Notes under the pieces: model-generated
Databases searched by the model: none
Told to the model about the DNA's origin: nothing
Seen by the model: the letters and a program-made list of their open reading frames with translations, nothing else
NCBI GenBank assembly: GCA_035352895.1
Contig: DAOPYN010000003.1
Location: forward strand, 68,869 to 132,868
Direction: 5' to 3'
Length of the DNA: 64,000 nt
DNA from: UBA5070 sp035352895
GTDB taxonomy: Bacteria; Fibrobacterota; Fibrobacteria; UBA5070
Translations under genes and position numbers: made by a program
Part shown: in pieces, positions 1 to 8,009 of the stretch
Layout of the letters: each line of letters opens with the position of its first letter
Position numbering within the stretch: position 1 is the first letter of the stretch

Positions 1-203
1 CCGCCACTCCCTTCGCGGGCAAGGCCAATGTGACCAACGGCTGGTCCAACGACATCAGCCACGGCGAGATCGTCCGCACCGGCTACGACGAGTACCGCGA
101 GATCGACCCCTGCAACCTGCAGATGATCTACCAGGGCCTTACCAGCGGTGGCGACTACAACAAGCTTCCCTACAAGCTGGGCCACATCACCCGGATTCCT
201 TGA
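1..203 (+). CDS. GH62 alpha-L-arabinofuranosidase, C-terminal fragment (cut by window edge)
   Basis: Only the last 66 codons are in the window, read from base 3 to the TGA at 201-203. The peptide (SNDISHGEIVR, IDPCNLQMIYQG, LPYKLGHI) lines up with the end of the complete GH62 enzyme that follows (NDISHGDLVR, VDACNLQLLYQG, KPYRLGLL). GH62 enzymes remove arabinose side chains from arabinoxylan and are normally secreted. The catalytic triad and N-terminus lie outside the window. The two neighbouring copies look like a tandem duplication that has already diverged clearly at the protein level. Identity as GH62 is secure from the shared motifs; completeness of the gene is unknown. Confidence 0.85.
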   Translation, partial: ATPFAGKANVTNGWSNDISHGEIVRTGYDEYREIDPCNLQMIYQGLTSGGDYNKLPYKLGHITRIP

Positions 204-260
204 GGCGCGGACCGAGCTTCGCCACCGGAGGCCCCAGTGGCGGCGACGCTTCCCTTCCAG

Positions 261-295
261 ACGCAGACCCCTCCGACGGGGCCTGCGTTTCTTTG
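261..295 (+). terminator. Rho-independent terminator after the first GH62 gene
   Basis: ACGCAG at 261-266 pairs with CTGCGT at 283-288 and CCCC at 268-271 with GGGG at 278-281, with one internal A/C mismatch and a 6-nt loop. A T-rich tract (TTTCTTT) follows. It lies 58 bases past the stop codon, so the two GH62 genes are probably transcribed separately. The rest of the 204-476 gap shows no other clear element. Confidence 0.7.
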
Positions 296-476
296 TCGAA
301 AAAACCAAGGATCCGGACTCGTTCGCCCTGCGGCCATCGGCGCTGCCCGGTATCTTCTGGCAACAGACTGACTCCACCACCCGGGAGCGCCTAGACGAGT
401 TGGACGATTTCCGACATCCACTTGCGGAAATCCCTCCCGAGGCCACCCGAGGTTCCATCATCACCCGGAGCCGACC

Positions 477-2027
477 ATGATGTTGCCCGCAAGCAGCATG
501 CGGAAATCCCTGTTCCCGACGGCCACTCTCGCCCTGGCCGCCCTTCTCTGCACCGGCGCCTTCGGCTGGTCCGTTTCCGGCACAGTGAAATCCGGGGGTT
601 CCGCCCTCTCCGGTGTCACCGTGACCTTGAAGGATGCCTCTCCCGCGACGAGCGTGGTCACCGACGCCTCCGGCGCCTTCCAGATCGCCATCTCCAGCGT
701 GGACATGGACCTGGAACGGAACCGGTCCATCCGGGGAAGGCTGGAAGGAAAGGAGCTTGTCCTCCAAGGCCCCGCCGACGGCCGCCTGCAGGCGTCGCTG
801 GTGGACGCGTCCGGCAACCTCCTATGGAAGGCCGTCGGCGAGTCCGTCCGGGGAGAGGCTCGTCTGGACCTGGACTTCGCCCTGCGTCCAGGCGCGTTCT
901 TCCTTCGCGTGCGCCACCAGGGCGGAAGCGATGTCCTTCCCGCGACCATGGGAGCCCAAGGCCTCCGGTTCCCCTCGCATCTTTCGGCGGGCAGGTCGCT
1001 TGCGGTGGGCTCGGTCCTGCAGTTCCAGAAGACCGGATACCGCGACACCTCCTACACCATGAAATCCGAATCCGAATCCGGGATCCAGATCGTCATGACG
1101 GCCTCGGAATCCGGATCGGGTTGTCCATTGCCCACCACGTTCAAGTGGAAGGACAACCCCTCCGGCCCCATCGCCACTCCCGGCAACGGCTGGACCTCCA
1201 TCAAGGACTTCACCAGCGTCACCTACAACGGCCAGCACTACGTGTACATGAGCATGTACAAGGGCGGCTACGGATCTGCCACGATGGCCCCCTTCACGGA
1301 GTGGTCCCAGGCGGCCACCACCACGCAGACCAAGATGGGCACGTCCACCGTGGCTCCCGAAATCATCTACTTCGCCCCCAAGAGCCAATGGATCCTCTCC
1401 TACCAGTGGGGTCCAACCAAGTTTTCCTACGCCACCGCATCGAGCCCCACAGGCCCATTCTCCTTCGGGAAGACGCTCCTGACCGAAGACATCGTGAAGT
1501 CCAACACGGGCCCCATCGACCAGGTGGTCATCTGCGACGAAACGAAGTGCTACCTGTTCTACGCCGGCGACAACGGGAAGATCTACCGGGCCTCCATGCC
1601 CATCGGGAACTTCCCCGGCACCTTCAGCGGCTCGCAGCAGATCATGTCCGACACCCAGGCCAACCTCTTCGAGGCGGTGGAGGTGTACACCCTCAAGGGC
1701 CAGAACAAGTTCCTGATGATCGTCGAGGCCATGGGAAGCGGCGGACGCTTCTTCCGCGCCTTCACCGCCACCGACCTGGGCGGGAACTGGACTCCGGTGT
1801 CCGGAGCGAACACCGAGGCCTCCCCGTTCGCGGGCAAGCGCAACGTCACCTTCGGAACCAGCTGGACCAACGACATCAGCCACGGCGACCTGGTGCGCAA
1901 CCACGACCAGACACGCACCGTGGACGCGTGCAACCTGCAGTTGCTCTACCAGGGATACAACCCCTCGTTCAGCGGAGCCTACGACGAGAAGCCGTACCGA
2001 CTGGGGCTGCTGACCTTCGTGAAATGA
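477..2027 (+). CDS. secreted GH62 alpha-L-arabinofuranosidase with N-terminal beta-sandwich modules
   Basis: Removes L-arabinose side chains from arabinoxylan outside the cell. The 516-aa protein starts at an ATG with GGAG seven bases upstream; Met8 could serve as an alternative start and begins the signal-peptide core. Residues 32-215 form a carboxypeptidase-regulatory-like sandwich (SGTVKSGGSALSGVTVTL) that seems split by a segment resembling a FlgD/type-IX sorting domain (VDASGNLLW, LRPGAFFLRVR). The catalytic domain runs from about 216 to the end. The family's catalytic acids are all visible: Asp244 in KDFT, Asp348 in GPIDQ and Glu399 in NLFEAV. Very similar to the end of the upstream fragment. 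The family assignment is firm; the role of the N-terminal module is inferred. Confidence 0.93.
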   Translation: MMLPASSMRKSLFPTATLALAALLCTGAFGWSVSGTVKSGGSALSGVTVTLKDASPATSVVTDASGAFQIAISSVDMDLERNRSIRGRLEGKELVLQGPADGRLQASLVDASGNLLWKAVGESVRGEARLDLDFALRPGAFFLRVRHQGGSDVLPATMGAQGLRFPSHLSAGRSLAVGSVLQFQKTGYRDTSYTMKSESESGIQIVMTASESGSGCPLPTTFKWKDNPSGPIATPGNGWTSIKDFTSVTYNGQHYVYMSMYKGGYGSATMAPFTEWSQAATTTQTKMGTSTVAPEIIYFAPKSQWILSYQWGPTKFSYATASSPTGPFSFGKTLLTEDIVKSNTGPIDQVVICDETKCYLFYAGDNGKIYRASMPIGNFPGTFSGSQQIMSDTQANLFEAVEVYTLKGQNKFLMIVEAMGSGGRFFRAFTATDLGGNWTPVSGANTEASPFAGKRNVTFGTSWTNDISHGDLVRNHDQTRTVDACNLQLLYQGYNPSFSGAYDEKPYRLGLLTFVK

Positions 2028-2088
2028 GGTCGCCGGGGAGTGCCGCCCCCTGCGGCGCTCCAGAACGCCAGGTGAACGCGACAAGGGT

Positions 2089-2742
2089 TCAGGGGGGCAT
2101 CTTCCCGTAGAGCGACTTGGGCAGCCTGCCGTAGGAAACGAACCCCGATTCGGGGTCCCGCTGGAGAGGCAAGCCTGCCAGTTCGCGGGACCACCGAACC
2201 AGATCGATCGTTCCCAAGCGCCCATCCGCAAGGACGGCTTCCAGGATGCCAGGAGAGCCCGATCGAACCACCGCGAAGGTGTATCGCGGGGAATTGGGCA
2301 TCCGGAAGATCATGGAAGGCCCCGGCAATGGTTGGATCGAGCCCCCCGAACGATGCCGGAACCCCGCTCCAGCCAGACGATCGGACATCACCAGATGGAG
2401 CAGCAGAGGTCGATCCACACGCCCCTCCGCGAGGACACGCCGGAATTCGTCGCCCCCTCGATCGAAGCCTTCACGGGGCGGATGGTCCACATCGGCCACC
2501 TTGAGGACCAGGATGGTGTCCGATCCCACGGAAAACCAGAGGCCGCGATCGGTGCTTCCGCTCGTGGGTGCCTCGACGGCGGGAACGCCCGAAACCTTCG
2601 CCGATTCCACACCCGCGGAGACCGGCTCGATCCGGGCCGGAACCGGTCGTTGCGAATTCTGTCCACACGCCATGACGCCTCCCGCAGCGACGATCCCCCA
2701 CCAACGTCCGTATGACAATCCGGACCGGATCAGCGGACCCAT
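2089..2742 (-). CDS. hypothetical lipoprotein
   Basis: 217 aa with a hydrophobic N-terminus ending in a lipobox-like VMAC at about residue 26, so probably a lipid-anchored envelope protein. After the cysteine comes a polar stretch rich in Ser, Val and Pro, then a compact domain of about 150 residues that I do not recognise. The ATG lies inside the last codons of the upstream DapB-like gene (13-bp overlap), so the two are likely co-transcribed and translationally coupled. No function can be assigned; the pairing with a reductase gene may be only positional. Confidence 0.7.
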   Translation of the reverse strand: MGPLIRSGLSYGRWWGIVAAGGVMACGQNSQRPVPARIEPVSAGVESAKVSGVPAVEAPTSGSTDRGLWFSVGSDTILVLKVADVDHPPREGFDRGGDEFRRVLAEGRVDRPLLLHLVMSDRLAGAGFRHRSGGSIQPLPGPSMIFRMPNSPRYTFAVVRSGSPGILEAVLADGRLGTIDLVRWSRELAGLPLQRDPESGFVSYGRLPKSLYGKMPP

Positions 2743-3428
2743 CCTCGGCCCACCAGGTCCACCACGGAATGGACGCCCGGCGCCAGCTCCCTGGAGGCGA
2801 GTCCATCCAGGATCCGGGCCAACCCGGGAGCGTAGGGAGCCTCTCCGAGGACGGTGGTTTCCAGCACCAGCTTCGCGGCTCCGTCCTGGATGGAAATCCG
2901 ATGGTAGGCATGGCGTTCCAGATGCTCCGCCGGGATTCCCAGGTCGTCCTCCTGTACCCTCGGATCCCGCACGGAACGGACGTCCCGGCGATCCAGTCCC
3001 AGCGCATCGGCCAGTTCATAAGCGGTGCCCGGCGCCGAGGTCTTGGATGCCTGGTGGGATTCCACCAGGTCGATCAGGCAGTCCTGGAAGGCGATGCCGT
3101 GCGAAGAGACCATGGCCATGAACTTCAGGATCAGCAGGTTCACGTTGGGGCAGACCACGACGGGAATCGTCCAGTCGCGATCGAGCAAAGGATTTCCCGT
3201 GGCCAGTTCCACCAGAAGGGATCCTGCGGCTTCGCAGGTGGCCACCACGTCGTTCCACTCCCGCCCGGATCCGGCGTGGACCACGACGGAAGAAGGATCG
3301 GCGAGATTGTCGCGTCGGCTCCACGGCCGGACGCCGGCGATGCGGGGACCGGAAAGGTCCTGGAGAAGCTCCTTGGCCAGCTTGCCGGAGCCGACGACCA
3401 GGACGTTGTGGGCGGCTTGGGAAGTCAT
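2730..3428 (-). CDS. DapB-like dihydrodipicolinate reductase family protein
   Basis: 232 aa. It begins with a Rossmann nucleotide-binding motif (VLVVGSGKLAKEL), then has the family's middle block (HAGSG, ATG, PNVNLLILKF) and the substrate block ESHQASKTSAPGTA, matching the DapB pattern E-x-HH-x-x-K-x-DAPSGTA. DapB reduces the dihydrodipicolinate precursor of lysine and diaminopimelate. Differences are notable: the HH pair is HQ and DAPSGTA is SAPGTA, so substrate or mechanism may have shifted. It is somewhat short for the family. No other lysine genes are nearby. I place it in the family with fair confidence but cannot say it is the housekeeping DapB. The ATG at 3428 is preferred over an in-frame TTG nine bases upstream. 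Confidence 0.65.
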   Translation of the reverse strand: MTSQAAHNVLVVGSGKLAKELLQDLSGPRIAGVRPWSRRDNLADPSSVVVHAGSGREWNDVVATCEAAGSLLVELATGNPLLDRDWTIPVVVCPNVNLLILKFMAMVSSHGIAFQDCLIDLVESHQASKTSAPGTAYELADALGLDRRDVRSVRDPRVQEDDLGIPAEHLERHAYHRISIQDGAAKLVLETTVLGEAPYAPGLARILDGLASRELAPGVHSVVDLVGRGWVR

Positions 3429-3489
3429 GCCGTCCAAGGTAACCCAAGGAAAACTTTCGGACCACCGCCCACGGCGGTGGATCCGAGGG

Positions 3490-5046
3490 TCAATTCTTCT
3501 CGTAGAACGTGAGGGACACCGAGCTTCCCGACACCGACGGCGAGGAGCTCAGGTACTTGTTCTCGTTGAGGTAGTTGTACGGCCCGGCCACCCGCGCCTC
3601 GAAGACCGGCACCAGTCCGTTGGCTCCGCAGTTTCGGATGATGATGTATTCGCCGTCGTTGGGCGCCAGGGTGTAGCGGGCGTCCAGGCCGCCCAACTGG
3701 TAGTCCGCGCCACCGTTGAGGATCTTGCCCGCGATCTTCCCGGTGGTGGTGCCGCCGGTGATGGGGATGATGTTCCGGCTGCCCCGCTTGCTCGCCCCGA
3801 TGGAAATGGAGGATCCCAAGGCGACGTTCTCCGTGAACACGGTGGCTCCCTTCTGCCCCGTGAACGACACGCAGTCCCAGGTCTGGTTCACCACCCCGGC
3901 GGGATCCTTGATCTGCACCTGCTTGGCGGGATTGGTCACCCCCGAGATGTCGAAGACCTCCATCTTGATGGTCTTGGCCACGGTGTCCACCACCCGGGTG
4001 GCGGCGAACTTGCCGGTGTGCAGCCACGTGTACGAACTGGAATTGGGCGCCTCGAAGTCCAGGACCACGCGGGCGTTCCGCGTACCGATGGGCGCCACGC
4101 CGGCGTTGCGCATCAGGATGGGCGTGCTGCCCGCCTTGAGGATGACGATCTGCTCCACCTCGACGGACCCGTTGGAGAGGGTCAGGTCGTAGTCCAATCC
4201 ACCCGAGACCACCGAGGCGGTGATCTTGTCTCCGGTCACGCTCCCGCCCTTGATGTCGTACTGGATGCGTTCGCCGAACTTGGTGAGCCCCACCTTGCGG
4301 ATCGCGTCGATCTGGAGGGTGATGGTGAACACGGGCTTGCCCAGGGAAGGCGGCGGAATCCCCGCGGCCATGAAGCAGGGCCAGGAGGGATCGGGAACGA
4401 TGGTGGCGTCCTCGGATCCGGCGGAGGTGGTGTCTTCCAGCACGACGGAAAGGCCCGACTGCTGCAGGCTTTCCAGCGCGAGCTTCCCGGTCCGGTAGCC
4501 GCTTTTCGTCACCACCAGCGTATCCACCGCGGCCGCCGCCGAGCGCGCGGAAGCGATGGCGCCGCCCCAACCTCCGATGCGACCTGCGACCGAGGTTCCC
4601 GACGAACCGAGAAAGCGGATCGTCCGTGTCGCCCCTTCCCCCTGGAACCGGCAGAGGAACACCCCCTGTCCCAACGCGGGTAGCGGCACCCTCCAGTTTC
4701 CGGCAGGCAGGATGCCGGAATAGACCACGGCCTTCTGTGTGCCGGCGGGATCCACCACCTGGATGTCCATGGGACCCGGCCGGGGCTGGTTCAGGAGGAT
4801 GCTCCGACCGTCCGGATCCAGGGAAGCCCCGGAGGAGGGAAGCGTCGACCTCACCACCCCCGAAGCGGACAGGAGGAAGCGCCCTTCGGCGTCGGTGGTC
4901 GTGGATGCCGTGTGCGAAGCCAGTCCCACCTGGGCGCCGGCCACCGCGGAAGCATCCCGGCCGCTCTTGACCGTTCCGGAAACATCGACCTGCGCTTGGG
5001 CGAAGGTCCAGCCAACCAAGATCGGCAAAAGGCTTTTCGATACCAT
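3490..5046 (-). CDS. secreted protein with two DUF3237 domains and N-terminal beta-sandwich module
   Basis: 518 aa with a signal peptide (cleavage near AQAQ, residue 19). Residues 20-220 repeat the architecture of the GH62 N-terminus: a carboxypeptidase-regulatory-like sandwich (VSGTVKSGRDASAVAGAQ) interrupted by a sorting-domain-like segment (VVDPAGTQK, LGQGVFLCRFQG) and resumed at DTLVVTKSGYRTGK. Residues 245-380 and 395-518 are two DUF3237 copies; the second keeps the family pattern (RGSRNIIPITGG, GGADYQLGGLDARYTLAPNDGEYI). DUF3237 has no firmly known reaction. The shared N-terminal module with a polysaccharidase suggests a role at the cell surface on plant material, but that is inference. 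Confidence 0.8.
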   Translation of the reverse strand: MVSKSLLPILVGWTFAQAQVDVSGTVKSGRDASAVAGAQVGLASHTASTTTDAEGRFLLSASGVVRSTLPSSGASLDPDGRSILLNQPRPGPMDIQVVDPAGTQKAVVYSGILPAGNWRVPLPALGQGVFLCRFQGEGATRTIRFLGSSGTSVAGRIGGWGGAIASARSAAAAVDTLVVTKSGYRTGKLALESLQQSGLSVVLEDTTSAGSEDATIVPDPSWPCFMAAGIPPPSLGKPVFTITLQIDAIRKVGLTKFGERIQYDIKGGSVTGDKITASVVSGGLDYDLTLSNGSVEVEQIVILKAGSTPILMRNAGVAPIGTRNARVVLDFEAPNSSSYTWLHTGKFAATRVVDTVAKTIKMEVFDISGVTNPAKQVQIKDPAGVVNQTWDCVSFTGQKGATVFTENVALGSSISIGASKRGSRNIIPITGGTTTGKIAGKILNGGADYQLGGLDARYTLAPNDGEYIIIRNCGANGLVPVFEARVAGPYNYLNENKYLSSSPSVSGSSVSLTFYEKN

Positions 5047-5149
5047 CTCTTCACCCCAAGGGCGGAAGAACCGAACAGGGGGTAAGCTATGGCTCTCGCC
5101 GGGATCCGATCGGCGGAAACACCGGTCGGTCGTTGGCGAATTGGTTACG

Positions 5150-5439
5150 CTACGGGACGAGGATCACCGGGAGGACTTTGGAATCCGAACCGGTGGAGAT
5201 CACCGACGGCGAGGCCTTGGACGGCTGGCCGGCACCGGAGACCAGAGGTTCGCTGACGCCCACCACCACGCCGGTGGCGAAGTTCCGAGCGCCAACGCAC
5301 TTCCCCCGAAACCGCAGCAAGGCATCCTTGCCCGGAACCCATTCCAGGACGATGAGTCGGAAATTATCCGCAATGGAGTTGGCCGCGACAGACGCCCTTT
5401 TCCTCGTGGCGTCGTCGCCGGGGTCTCCACGCGCCTGGA
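5150..5439 (-). other. open reading frame of unclear status in the 5047-5439 gap
   Basis: The 393-bp stretch between the DUF3237 gene and the pseudouridine synthase gene holds no recognised gene. One minus-strand frame stays open from about 5440 to a TAG at 5150 and has gene-like codon use (third-position G/C, segment RLIVLEWVPGKDALLRF), but no ATG, GTG or TTG start precedes the plausible part. It could be the 3' remnant of a lost gene, a frameshifted gene overlapping the synthase, or chance. I recognise no family. The remaining 100 bases upstream of the DUF3237 start show no clear promoter. Confidence 0.25.
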
Positions 5440-6174
5440 TTATCCCGCCGTCCGCCCCTGGGCCAAGGCGTCGATTTCCGTTTCGGTGAGGAATCTGACA
5501 CCGCCCTTGGCGAGATCGCCCAACGCCACCGGGCCGATCCGGATGCGGATCAGCTGGAGCACCGCCAGCCCGAAGACCTTGAGCATGCGCCGGATCTCGC
5601 GATTCTTCCCCTCCTCGAGCACGATCTCGAGCCAACTCGTCTTTCCGACCACCCGGAGGGTTCGAACGGAAATCGCCTGCAAGCGTTGGCCTTCGTCGAT
5701 CACACCCATGGTCATCCGATCGATCATCGCCGGCTGGATGGCTCCATCGATCTGGACGTGGTAGGTTTTCCGGACGTGCCGCGCCGGATCCAGGATGGCG
5801 CTGGCCCAATGCGTGTCGTTGGTGAAGAGCAGCAGCCCTTCGCTGGCCATGTCCAGCCTTCCGACAGGCCCCACGTGGGGAATGCCCAACCCTTCCAGGC
5901 ACCGGTACACCGTGGGGCGTCCCTCGGGATCGTGGGCCGTGGTGACCAATCCGCACGGCTTGTGGCACATCAGGTACACGGGCTTGGCGACCACCAGAGG
6001 CAGGCCGTCGATCGTGATCCGGTCGGATTCGGAAGTCAGCCACTCGGGGTCGCGCTCGATGCGGCCGTTCAGACCGACCATCCCCTGCGAAACCAAGCGC
6101 CTGGCCACGGCCAGCGAGGCGAAACCCGCCTTTTGGATCGATGCCGCAAGGCCTAGTTTCCTGGAGTGGTTCAA
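5440..6174 (-). CDS. RsuA/RluB-family rRNA pseudouridine synthase
   Basis: 244 aa. The N-terminal 60 residues are an S4 RNA-binding domain (IQKAGFASLAVARRLVSQGMVGLNG). The catalytic domain carries the signature GRLDMASEGLLLFTND, in which Asp is the nucleophile that isomerises uridine, followed by the family blocks KTYHVQIDG and LEEGKNREIRRM. Members modify 16S (RsuA) or 23S rRNA (RluB/E/F); the S4 domain and length fit RluB or RsuA but I cannot choose. No ATG is available near the domain start, so the TTG at 6174 is taken. Not obviously in an operon with mqnE, which lies 30 bases upstream in the same orientation, although read-through is possible. Confidence 0.88.
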   Translation of the reverse strand: MNHSRKLGLAASIQKAGFASLAVARRLVSQGMVGLNGRIERDPEWLTSESDRITIDGLPLVVAKPVYLMCHKPCGLVTTAHDPEGRPTVYRCLEGLGIPHVGPVGRLDMASEGLLLFTNDTHWASAILDPARHVRKTYHVQIDGAIQPAMIDRMTMGVIDEGQRLQAISVRTLRVVGKTSWLEIVLEEGKNREIRRMLKVFGLAVLQLIRIRIGPVALGDLAKGGVRFLTETEIDALAQGRTAG

Positions 6175-6204
6175 GCCCCGAAAAGTACTTCCGGTCGGCT
6201 CGCG

Positions 6205-7287
6205 CTACACCGCCTGGTAGAGGCTGTCGCGCTCCACGGGAATCCGGCCGCGTCCGCGGATGATGGATTCCAGCCGGGCGGTGGTCATCGCGGGATGCTG
6301 GTCCTCGGCACCGGCCATGGAATAGATCTTCGTGGTGTCGTCGACCGTTCCGTCCAGGTCGTCCACCCCCCAGTCCAGGGCCCGGGAAGCCAGATCGACG
6401 CCCAGCATCACCCAGTAGGCCTTCAGGTGCGGGATGTTGTCCAGAAACAGGCGGGCCACCGCGTAGTTGCGCAGATCCTCCTCCGGAGTCGCCTCCGGCA
6501 GATGCGACAGCGCGTTGTTCTCGTTTCGGTAACGCAGCGGAATGAAGGCCATGAAGCCTCCGGTGCGATCCTGCAGCTGGCGCAGGCGCTCCATGTGATC
6601 CACCCGGTGGCGGTATTCCTCCACGTGTCCGTAGAGCATGGTGGCGTTGGAGCGCAGTCCCAGCCCGTGGGCGATGCCGTGGATCTCCAGCCACTGGTGC
6701 GCGGGCGCCTTGCCCCCGGCGATCTTCCTGCGCACTTCGGGATCGAAGATCTCCGCCCCGCCGCCGGGAAGGCTCGCCAGACCGGCCGACTGGAGCCGAC
6801 GCAGGGCTTCTTCCAGGGAAAGCCCGGACTTGCGGGCGAAAAACGAGATTTCCACGGCGGTGAAGGCCTTGACGTGGGCCGAAGGGTGGATCTCGTGGAC
6901 CTTGCGGCACAGGGCCTCGCCGTAGTCCAAGCCGCGGTCGGGGTGGACGCCCCCGGTGATGTGGACCTCGGTGATGGTGCCGGGAGCCTTCTCGCGCAGG
7001 ATCCGCTCGAACTCCTCCAGGTCGTGGTCCCAGGCTCCATCGGCGGGTCCCTGGTCGGCGGTGCGGGCGAAGGCGCAGAAACGGCAGGCGTACACGCACT
7101 TGTTGGTGGGCTCGAAGTGGATGTTGCGGTTGTAGAAGGCGCGCTCGCCGTGGAGCTTGCGACGGATTCCGTCCGCCGCTTCGCGAAGCCAGTCGGAGGG
7201 CGCGTTCCCGTAGAGCCAGATGGCCTGGTCGGCGGTGAGGCGATCCCCTCCCGCCAAGGCGGATTCGATGTCCTTGAGCATGGTCAT
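6205..7287 (-). CDS. mqnE: aminodeoxyfutalosine synthase MqnE (radical SAM)
   Basis: 360 aa. Joins 3-[(1-carboxyvinyl)oxy]benzoate to adenosine from SAM to make aminodeoxyfutalosine in the futalosine route to menaquinone. The radical-SAM cluster motif CVYACRFC (C-x3-C-x2-C) is near residue 60. Further family blocks are ITEVHITGGVHP, SLPGGGAEIF, GHVEEYRHRVDHM, FMAFIPL, DLDGTVDDTTKIYSMAGAE and PVERDSLY near the end, the last two typical of MqnE rather than MqnC or CofH. The start chosen is ATG 7287; a longer frame to 7392 would run into the divergent gene. This implies menaquinone-based respiration without the classical MenA-F route. Confidence 0.92.
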   Translation of the reverse strand: MTMLKDIESALAGGDRLTADQAIWLYGNAPSDWLREAADGIRRKLHGERAFYNRNIHFEPTNKCVYACRFCAFARTADQGPADGAWDHDLEEFERILREKAPGTITEVHITGGVHPDRGLDYGEALCRKVHEIHPSAHVKAFTAVEISFFARKSGLSLEEALRRLQSAGLASLPGGGAEIFDPEVRRKIAGGKAPAHQWLEIHGIAHGLGLRSNATMLYGHVEEYRHRVDHMERLRQLQDRTGGFMAFIPLRYRNENNALSHLPEATPEEDLRNYAVARLFLDNIPHLKAYWVMLGVDLASRALDWGVDDLDGTVDDTTKIYSMAGAEDQHPAMTTARLESIIRGRGRIPVERDSLYQAV

Positions 7288-7393
7288 TTGTCCGCCAACA
7301 TGCAAATTCGCGGCCCGGTCGCCCGCCTCGCCTCCCGTCGCGGGATCCATCCCCACCCATGGAACGGAGGTTTGGGTGTATTTTTGGATCACT

Positions 7394-7909
7394 ATGGCCT
7401 ACGCTTGGCAACGCGTCCCAGCCCACAACGCCTTCGAGGCGGCCCGGAAACAACCCATCTCCTACGACTCGTGGGTGCTGGCCCTCTTCGAGGACCCCGA
7501 CCGTCCCTCGGCGGCCCAGCCCAAGACCACCGCCTGGTTCGCCGATCCGGAAGAGGCCCTGTGCTTCCTGGAGGAACGCCTGATTCCCCTCTGGTACGCC
7601 CCCACCGAGATTGAGCCACGCGCTCGAGTGGCGGCGCAGCTGGCCAAGCTGCGTTCGGCGCGCAAGCTGAAGCTCAAGGACATCGAGGCCTGGCGCAAGG
7701 ATTTCAACGCCATCACCCGGTCCAAGGGACAGATCCTCTGGCTGGGCACCTTCGACGACATGCATCGGGGAGAAACCTCGGCGGACGAACTGGCCCAGGA
7801 CCTGGAATTCTGGCTCGAGGAAAACGGCGTGGAACCCCAGATGCTCAGCCTGGACGAGCCGCGCCACCACAAGCTCGTGGTGGATTTCCTGGTCCAGATC
7901 GGAGCCTGA
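7394..7909 (+). CDS. hypothetical protein, 171 aa
   Basis: Starts MAYAWQRVP, 106 bases from the divergent mqnE start. The protein is soluble and acidic, with no signal peptide or membrane segment. It has a Trp/Tyr-rich N-terminal half (SYDSWVLALFEDP, LIPLWYAP), a basic helix around residues 80-95 (KLRSARKLKLKDIEAWRKDF) and an acidic C-terminal half. I do not recognise a family. Codon use matches the neighbours. Its stop is followed within ten bases by the structured region ahead of argC, so it may be the first gene read into that leader. Confidence 0.75.
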   Translation: MAYAWQRVPAHNAFEAARKQPISYDSWVLALFEDPDRPSAAQPKTTAWFADPEEALCFLEERLIPLWYAPTEIEPRARVAAQLAKLRSARKLKLKDIEAWRKDFNAITRSKGQILWLGTFDDMHRGETSADELAQDLEFWLEENGVEPQMLSLDEPRHHKLVVDFLVQIGA

Positions 7910-7918
7910 TCGGCGCAA

Positions 7919-8004
7919 AAGCCCCCGCAAGAGGGGGTGGGAGGCTATTTTTCCCCCTCCTTGAGCTTCCGGCGAGGTCCGCCGGAGATCCGGGAGAGGG
8001 GGAA
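7919..8004 (+). promoter_or_regulatory. structured leader upstream of argC with mutually exclusive hairpins
   Basis: Four alternating blocks can pair in competing ways: CCCCC at 7922-7926, GAGGGGG at 7931-7937, TTCCCCCTC at 7951-7959 and GAGGGGGAA at 7996-8004. Block 1 with 2, followed by the T-run near 7948-7952, looks like a terminator. Block 3 with 4 forms a nine-pair stem enclosing a second perfect stem (CCGGCG 7969-7974 with CGCCGG 7980-7985) and buries the purine-rich ribosome site just ahead of the argC ATG at 8010. Block 2 can instead pair with block 3. This is the logic of an attenuator or RBS-masking leader; no ligand or leader peptide is evident. Confidence 0.45.
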
Positions 8005-8009
8005 TCGGC

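Noticed and set aside
204..476. Small plus-strand open frame between the two GH62 genes.
   Set aside because: It is Arg/Pro-rich, lacks a ribosome site, and runs through the terminator hairpin.
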